Shown: piece by piece, positions 59,683 to 64,000 of the stretch
Position numbering within the stretch: position 1 is the first letter of the stretch
Layout: the number at the start of each line of letters is the position of its first letter
NCBI RefSeq assembly: GCF_030386795.1
Contig: NZ_JANUQM010000021.1
Span: forward strand, 1 to 64,000
Origin: Streptomyces sp. S.PNR 29
Lineage (GTDB): Bacteria > Actinomycetota > Actinomycetes > Streptomycetales > Streptomycetaceae
Direction: 5' to 3'
DNA: 64,000 nucleotides
Program-made: the position numbers and the translations under genes
Notes under the pieces: model-generated
Told to the model about the DNA's origin: nothing
Seen by the model: only the letters and a program-made list of their open reading frames with translations
Databases searched by the model: none

Positions 59683-60963
59683 GTGCCGTCCATCGACGTC
59701 GTCGTAGCCCGGGAAATCCTCGACTCCCGAGGCAACCCCACGGTCGAGGTCGAGGTCGGCCTCGACGACGGCAGCACGGGTCGTGCCGCCGTCCCGTCCG
59801 GCGCCTCCACGGGCGCCTTCGAGGCCATCGAGCTCCGCGACGGCGACTCGAACCGCTACCTCGGCAAGGGTGTGGAGAAGGCCGTCCTCGCGGTCATCGA
59901 GCAGATCGGTCCGGAGCTGGTCGGGTACGACGCCACCGAGCAGCGCCTGATCGACCAGGCCATGTTCGACCTGGACGCCACCGACAACAAGGGCTCGCTC
60001 GGCGCCAACGCCATCCTCGGCGTCTCCCTCGCCGTCGCCCACGCCGCCTCCGAGGCCAGCGACCTCCCGCTCTTCCGCTACCTGGGCGGCCCGAACGCGC
60101 ACCTGCTGCCGGTGCCGATGATGAACATCCTGAACGGCGGCTCGCACGCCGACTCCAACGTGGACATCCAGGAGTTCATGATCGCCCCCATCGGCGCGGA
60201 GTCCTTCTCCGAGGCCCTGCGCTGGGGCGCCGAGGTCTACCACACGCTGAAGAAGGTCCTGAAGAGCAAGGGCCTGGCCACCGGCCTCGGCGACGAGGGC
60301 GGCTTCGCCCCGAACCTCGGCTCCAACCGCGAGGCCCTCGACCTCATCCTCGAAGCCATCAAGGAAGCCGGCTACACCCCCGGCGAGCAGATCGCCCTGG
60401 CGCTCGACGTCGCCGCGTCCGAGTTCTACAAGGACGGCTCCTACACCTTCGAGGGCAAGGCACGCTCCGCCGCCGAGATGACCGAGTACTACGCGGAGCT
60501 CGTCGACGCGTACCCGCTCGTCTCCATCGAGGACCCGCTGTTCGAGGACGACTGGGAGGGCTGGAAGACCATCACCGCCAAGCTCGGTGACAAGGTCCAG
60601 CTCGTCGGCGACGACCTGTTCGTCACCAACCCCGAGCGCCTCGCCCGTGGTATCGAGGAGGGCGCGGCCAACGCCCTGCTGGTCAAGGTCAACCAGATCG
60701 GCTCCCTGACCGAGACCCTGGACGCCGTCGAGCTGGCCCAGCGCAACGGCTTCAAGTGCATGATGTCCCACCGCTCCGGCGAGACCGAGGACGTCACCAT
60801 CGCCGACCTGGCCGTCGCCACCAACTGCGGCCAGATCAAGACCGGCGCCCCCGCCCGCTCCGAGCGCGTCGCCAAGTACAACCAGCTGCTGCGCATCGAG
60901 GAGATCCTCGACGACGCCGCCGTGTACGCCGGCCGCAGCGCGTTCCCCCGTTTCAAGGGCTGA
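59683..60963 (+). CDS. eno: enolase
   Basis: Eno (426 aa) converts 2-phosphoglycerate to PEP. Visible are AREILDSRGNPTVEVEV, SGASTG loop, NGGSHADSNVDIQEFMI, the Mg-ligand Asp/Glu residues in ALDVAASEFY, SIEDPLFEDDW and LVGDDLFVTNP, the catalytic Lys in ALLVKVNQIGS and SHRSGETEDVTIADL. GTG is the start because AAGGAG lies 6 bases before it and the family begins PSIDVV. The last 14 bp of the gene plus stop (CAAGGGCTGAACGT) are repeated in tandem just after the stop. Confidence 0.97.
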   Translation: MPSIDVVVAREILDSRGNPTVEVEVGLDDGSTGRAAVPSGASTGAFEAIELRDGDSNRYLGKGVEKAVLAVIEQIGPELVGYDATEQRLIDQAMFDLDATDNKGSLGANAILGVSLAVAHAASEASDLPLFRYLGGPNAHLLPVPMMNILNGGSHADSNVDIQEFMIAPIGAESFSEALRWGAEVYHTLKKVLKSKGLATGLGDEGGFAPNLGSNREALDLILEAIKEAGYTPGEQIALALDVAASEFYKDGSYTFEGKARSAAEMTEYYAELVDAYPLVSIEDPLFEDDWEGWKTITAKLGDKVQLVGDDLFVTNPERLARGIEEGAANALLVKVNQIGSLTETLDAVELAQRNGFKCMMSHRSGETEDVTIADLAVATNCGQIKTGAPARSERVAKYNQLLRIEEILDDAAVYAGRSAFPRFKG

Positions 60964-61000
60964 ACGTCAAGGGCTGAACGCTGTCCCAGGAAGCGTCGTA

Positions 61001-61045
61001 CGTACGTCCCCGTACCCGGTCCCGTACCGTGTCCGGGGACGTACG
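61001..61045 (+). terminator. stem-loop between eno and divIC
   Basis: CGTACGTCCCCG pairs with CGGGGACGTACG across a 21-base loop that itself contains a GTAC...GTAC pairing. It starts ~40 bp after the eno stop. It can end eno transcripts but may allow read-through to divIC. Confidence 0.6.
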
Positions 61046-61075
61046 CGCGTATGAAGGGGAACGGGAGGCGGAGAC

Positions 61076-61552
61076 ATGGCCGTGAAGGACCGGGACCGTT
61101 TCTCCACCACGACCAGGATCCGGCTGCTCGGCGAACAGACGGCCGCCCGGGTCTACCGCTCCCAGACCCGGCGCCAGGCCCGCCGCTCCCGGCTCACCGG
61201 CCGGGCCGCGCTGCTCGCCATGGTGCTGTGCACGCTGATCGTGGCCCTCGCCTACCCCATGCGCCAGTACGTCTCCCAGCGCGCCGAGATCGCCGATCTG
61301 GAGCGGCAGAAGCAGCAGGCCCAGGAGCGGGTCGAAAAACTGCGCGACCTCAAGGCACGCTGGCAGGACGACGCGTACGCCGAGCAGCAGATCCGGCAGC
61401 GGCTGCACTACGTGATGCCCGGTGAGACCGGCTACATCGTGATCGATCCGCACGCGGCCCAGCAGTCGCGCGCCGACCGGGGAGTGGCCGACCGCCCCTG
61501 GTACGCGAACCTCTGGGACGGGGTCGACGAGTCCGACGCCGCCGGTCAGTGA
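61076..61552 (+). CDS. divIC: septum formation initiator DivIC/FtsB family
   Basis: The product has 158 residues. It has a basic cytoplasmic N-terminus, one membrane helix (AALLAMVLCTLIVALAYPM), then a leucine-zipper coiled coil (AEIADLERQKQQAQERVEKL) and the DivIC signature AEQQIRQRLHYVMPGETGYI. This bitopic division protein joins FtsL/FtsQ at sporulation septa. GGGAGGCGGAG lies just before the ATG. Location after eno is conserved in actinobacteria. Confidence 0.93.
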   Translation: MAVKDRDRFSTTTRIRLLGEQTAARVYRSQTRRQARRSRLTGRAALLAMVLCTLIVALAYPMRQYVSQRAEIADLERQKQQAQERVEKLRDLKARWQDDAYAEQQIRQRLHYVMPGETGYIVIDPHAAQQSRADRGVADRPWYANLWDGVDESDAAGQ

Positions 61553-61578
61553 GACCGACAGCCTCTGGGCCATGGCCC

Positions 61579-61659
61579 GCAGACCGACAGACCCGCAGAC
61601 TTGCAGACCAGCAGACCAGCAGACCGACAAACCCGCAGACCCGCAGACCCGCAGACCCC
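61579..61659 (+). repeat. minisatellite of ~8-bp GCAGACCC units
   Basis: About ten units of GCAGACC(C/A) or GACAGACC follow each other between divIC and the DUF501 gene; degenerate copies (TAGACC, AGACAG) continue to ~61690. The tract lies in the transcribed spacer of what is probably one operon. Confidence 0.8.
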
Positions 61660-61700
61660 ATAGACCTATCAGCCCATAGAAAGACAGCCCGAAGACAGTC

Positions 61701-62231
61701 ATGGAAACGCCCCCGCCTCCCACTCCTCGCACCGAGCCCACCGACGAGGACGTCGAGGCCTTCAAGCAGCAGCTCGGGCGTCCCCCGCGCGGACTGCGTG
61801 CCATCGCGCACCGGTGCCCGTGCGGGCAGCCGGACGTCGTGGAGACGGCACCGCGGCTGCCCGACGGCACGCCGTTCCCCACGCTGTACTACCTGACGTG
61901 CCCCCGGGCCGCCTCGGCGATCGGCACGCTGGAGGCAGACGGCGTGATGAAGGAGATGACCGAGCGGCTGGCGGCCGACCCGGAGCTGGCCGCCGCCTAC
62001 CGCGCCGCCCACGAGGACTACATCCGGCGGCGGGACGAGATCGACGAGCTGAAGGGCTTCCCGAGCGCGGGCGGCATGCCGGACCGGGTGAAGTGCCTGC
62101 ACGTGCTGGTGGCCCACTCGCTGGCGGCCGGCCCCGGCGTCAACCCGCTGGGTGACGAGGCGCTGGCGATGCTGCCGGAGTGGTGGCGCAAGGGGCCGTG
62201 TGTGACCACGACCGAGGAGGACGCCAAGTGA
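61701..62231 (+). CDS. DUF501 protein
   Basis: The product has 176 residues. DUF501 markers are DVEAFKQQLGRPPRGLRAIA, HRCPCGQPDVVETAPRLPDG, PFPTLYYLTCPRA and MPDRVKCLHVLVAHSLAAGP, with four conserved Cys/His clusters that could bind metal. The gene is almost always found between divIC and ppx in actinobacteria, and its function is unknown. The stop overlaps the ppx GTG (GTGA). Confidence 0.9.
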   Translation: METPPPPTPRTEPTDEDVEAFKQQLGRPPRGLRAIAHRCPCGQPDVVETAPRLPDGTPFPTLYYLTCPRAASAIGTLEADGVMKEMTERLAADPELAAAYRAAHEDYIRRRDEIDELKGFPSAGGMPDRVKCLHVLVAHSLAAGPGVNPLGDEALAMLPEWWRKGPCVTTTEEDAK

Positions 62232-63169
62232 CCCGTGTCGCCGCCGTCGACTGCGGTACGAACTCCATCCGGCTCCTGGTCGCGGACGCAGACCCGGACA
62301 CGGGCGAACTCGTCGACCTGGACCGCCGCATGACGATCGTGCGCCTCGGCCAGGGCGTCGACCGCACCGGGCGCCTCGCCCCCGAGGCGCTGGAGCGGAC
62401 CTTCGCCGCCTGCCGCGAGTACGCGGCGATCATCAAGGAGCACGGTGCCGAGCGCCTGCGCTTCGTGGCGACCTCCGCTTCCCGGGACGCCGAGAACCGG
62501 GAGGAGTTCGTGCGCGGGGTGCTGGACATCCTCGGCGTCGAACCCGAGGTCATCACCGGTGACCAGGAGGCCGAGTTCTCCTTCACCGGCGCCACGAAGG
62601 AACTGACGGGACGGGAGGACCTGCGGCGCCCGTTCCTGGTGGTGGACATCGGCGGCGGCTCGACCGAGTTCGTCGTCGGGGACGACCACGTGCGCGCGGC
62701 CCGCTCCGTCGACGTCGGCTGCGTACGGATGACCGAGCGGCACCTGCTGCGGGACGGTGCCGTGTCCGACCCGCCCACCGAGGAGCAGATCGCGGCGATG
62801 CGGGCCGACATCGAGGCGGCCCTCGACCGCGCCGAGGAGACGGTGCCGCTGCGCGAGGCGCACACCCTCGTGGGGCTCGCCGGGTCGGTGACGACCGTGT
62901 CGGCGATCGCGCAGGACCTGCCCGAGTACGACTCGGAGCGCATCCACCACTCCCGTGTCTCCCGCGACCGTGTCCGCGAGATCACCGACTGGCTGCTGCA
63001 CTCCACCCACGCCGAGCGCGCGGCCGTTCCGTCCATGCACCCGGGGCGGGTGGACGTGATCGCCGCGGGAGCGCTGGTACTGCTGTCGATCATGGAGCGG
63101 ATCGGCGCGGAGGAGGTCGTCGTGAGCGAACACGACATCCTCGACGGCATCGCGTGGTCGGTGGCGTAG
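62228..63169 (+). CDS. ppx: Ppx/GppA family exopolyphosphatase
   Basis: The product has 313 residues. The ASKHA-fold motifs are seen: phosphate-1 VAAVDCGTNSIRLLVAD, phosphate-2 FLVVDIGGGSTEFVVG and adenosine-like HTLVGLAGSVTTVSAIA. VATSASRDAENREEF and EHDILDGIAWSVA are typical of Ppx/GppA. It degrades polyphosphate or pppGpp and belongs to the short actinobacterial type. It starts with GTG overlapping the DUF501 stop. Confidence 0.93.
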   Translation: MTRVAAVDCGTNSIRLLVADADPDTGELVDLDRRMTIVRLGQGVDRTGRLAPEALERTFAACREYAAIIKEHGAERLRFVATSASRDAENREEFVRGVLDILGVEPEVITGDQEAEFSFTGATKELTGREDLRRPFLVVDIGGGSTEFVVGDDHVRAARSVDVGCVRMTERHLLRDGAVSDPPTEEQIAAMRADIEAALDRAEETVPLREAHTLVGLAGSVTTVSAIAQDLPEYDSERIHHSRVSRDRVREITDWLLHSTHAERAAVPSMHPGRVDVIAAGALVLLSIMERIGAEEVVVSEHDILDGIAWSVA

Positions 63170-63231
63170 GTCTCGTTTGTTACCTGTCGGTAGCCTTCGG
63201 GTGAGCAGGTCGAATAACGTATGAGCGCACT

Positions 63232-63256
63232 GGAGGGTCCCCTGGTGGGGCCCTCC
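63232..63256 (+). terminator. stem-loop after ppx
   Basis: GGAGGG(T)CCCC pairs with GGGGCCCTCC around a TGGT loop, with one bulged base, 63 bp after the ppx stop. Confidence 0.6.
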
Positions 63257-63278
63257 GTGACGTCCCGCCGGAAAAGTT

Positions 63279-63294
63279 CGTGAAGTTCTTCACA
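63279..63294. promoter_or_regulatory. Rex-like operator upstream of ndh
   Basis: CGTGAAGTTCTTCACA matches the Rex operator pattern TGTGAA-N4-TTCACA in 11 of 12 fixed positions. Rex represses respiratory genes until NADH/NAD+ rises. It lies 321 bp before the ndh ATG, so the promoter would be distal and the leader long. Confidence 0.6.
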
Positions 63295-63359
63295 AGGAAT
63301 TGTCCCCGGTCGGGGCGCAAGAGGGCTCCCGTTGACCCGTCCGGGGGTCCAGAGGGCTC

Positions 63360-63373
63360 CTGAACATGTTCAG
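63360..63373. promoter_or_regulatory. perfect palindrome CTGAACATGTTCAG
   Basis: This 14-bp perfect palindrome lies 242 bp before ndh, between the Rex-like site and the possible -35. Its regulator is unknown. Confidence 0.45.
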
Positions 63374-63614
63374 AAAGGTGGCGCAAGGGCAAACGGAGCG
63401 AGCCGGCGGAAGGTCGTCACAGCGGCCTCACAGAGGGGCCCGTCACTCAGAGAGGCAGCTCACGCGGCATTGACAACGGCCGGTCCTACACGATTGGTTC
63501 CCGGTTGTCGCCATGACCTCGATCACGTGAGCGCGGGAGTGTAACACAGGCCCTGCCCGAGCTTGTGAAGGGGCGCACGAGCTACCCCCCTGCGGCGGGT
63601 GGATACTCGATGGC

Positions 63615-64000
63615 ATGAGCACCACGGAGCGTCCCAGGATCCTCGTAGTAGGCGGTGGGTACGTAGGCCTGTACGCAGCTCGGCGCATCCTCAAGAAGAT
63701 GCGTTACGGAGAGGCGACCGTCACGGTCGTCGACCCCCGGTCGTACATGACCTACCAGCCCTTCCTCCCCGAAGCCGCCGCCGGCAACATCTCCCCGCGT
63801 CACGTCGTCGTCCCGCTGCGACGCGTGCTTCCCAAGGCGGAGGTCCTCACCGGCCGGGTCACCACCATCGACCAGGACCGCAAGGTCGCCACCGTCGCCC
63901 CGCTGGTCGGCGAGGCGTACGAGCTGCCCTTCGACTACCTGGTCATCGCGATGGGCGCGGTCTCCCGCACCTTCCCGATCCCCGGCCTCGCCGAGCAGGG
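63615..64000 (+). CDS. ndh: type II NADH dehydrogenase (3' partial)
   Basis: The visible 128 residues begin STTERPRILVVGGGYVGLYA, the FAD-binding GxGxxG region, and continue VTVVDPRSYMTYQPFLPEAA, PLRRVLPKAEVLTGRVTTID and FDYLVIAMGAVSRTFPIPG, all typical of NDH-2. This single-subunit enzyme passes electrons from NADH to menaquinone without pumping protons. The gene runs off the window. A Rex-like site far upstream suggests redox control. Confidence 0.93.
   Translation, partial: MSTTERPRILVVGGGYVGLYAARRILKKMRYGEATVTVVDPRSYMTYQPFLPEAAAGNISPRHVVVPLRRVLPKAEVLTGRVTTIDQDRKVATVAPLVGEAYELPFDYLVIAMGAVSRTFPIPGLAEQ

Larger units (their letters stand above)
63170..63614. other. 445-bp region upstream of ndh
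   Basis: No gene is supported. In order it holds a GGAGGG...CCCTCC stem-loop (63232-63256) ending the ppx operon, a Rex-like operator (63279-63294), a tandem AGAGGGCTCC pair (near 63320 and 63351), the palindrome CTGAACATGTTCAG (63360-63373) and a TTGACA that could be a -35 (63470-63475). Confidence 0.55.

Noticed and set aside
61579..61659. Tandem repeats considered as CRISPR
   Set aside because: Units are only 8 bp with no spacers and no cas genes nearby.

Overview
This is a stretch of a Streptomyces chromosome. The evidence is very high GC, G/C-ending codons, many GTG starts, leaderless-looking starts, LAETG and lipobox secreted proteins, two Rpf-type muralytic enzymes, and a gene order that matches, as I remember it, the S. 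coelicolor core segment from about SCO3139 down to SCO3092. Gene names taken from that synteny are recollection supported by the motifs seen, not a database result.

Layout. 0-2.2 kb: the 3' end of a large polymorphic toxin with an LHH nuclease tip and its SUKH immunity gene, then a 530-bp stretch with no convincing gene. 2.2-7.8 kb: a Na+/solute symporter with a small membrane partner, divergent from galT-galE-galK. 7.8-14.2 kb: secreted/lipoprotein pair, GNAT, orphan LuxR-type response regulator, tamR/tam with a double palindromic operator, and a desaturase-TetR pair. 14.5-22.9 kb: ppc, a sortase-type surface protein, then a housekeeping run on the minus strand (tRNA-Gln, glmU, prs, rplY, pth). 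22.9-31.4 kb: a broken DNA-binding-type gene, an orphan histidine kinase, a cluster of SUKH / deaminase / HNH-like toxin-immunity proteins and a DivIVA-like coiled-coil protein. 31.4-39.6 kb: acetate-type symporter, GNAT, MFS exporter, MacB-like ABC system. 40-53 kb: mfd, MerR-SDR, secreted HNH nuclease, Nudix, GNAT, repeat protein, an orphan methyltransferase-like gene with an iteron-like array, and a Ser/Thr kinase. 53-64 kb: DUF1906, SurA-like lipoprotein, mazG, P450, two rpf genes (the second behind a ydaO-type c-di-AMP riboswitch), eno, divIC, DUF501, ppx and the start of ndh behind a Rex-like operator.

The genes make sense as central carbon entry (gal, ppc, eno, tam), nucleotide and cell-wall precursor supply (prs, glmU, mazG), translation quality control (pth, rplY), cell-wall remodelling at germination/division (rpf, divIC) and redox/energy control (ndh, ppx). 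The least explained parts are the toxin-like domains fused to their own immunity-type domains at 25.2-30.3 kb and the orphan HsdM-like protein (48.2-50.5 kb), whose promoter and coding sequence carry spaced GTGAAC/GTTCAC sites and whose catalytic N-P-P-F motif reads H-P-P-F.
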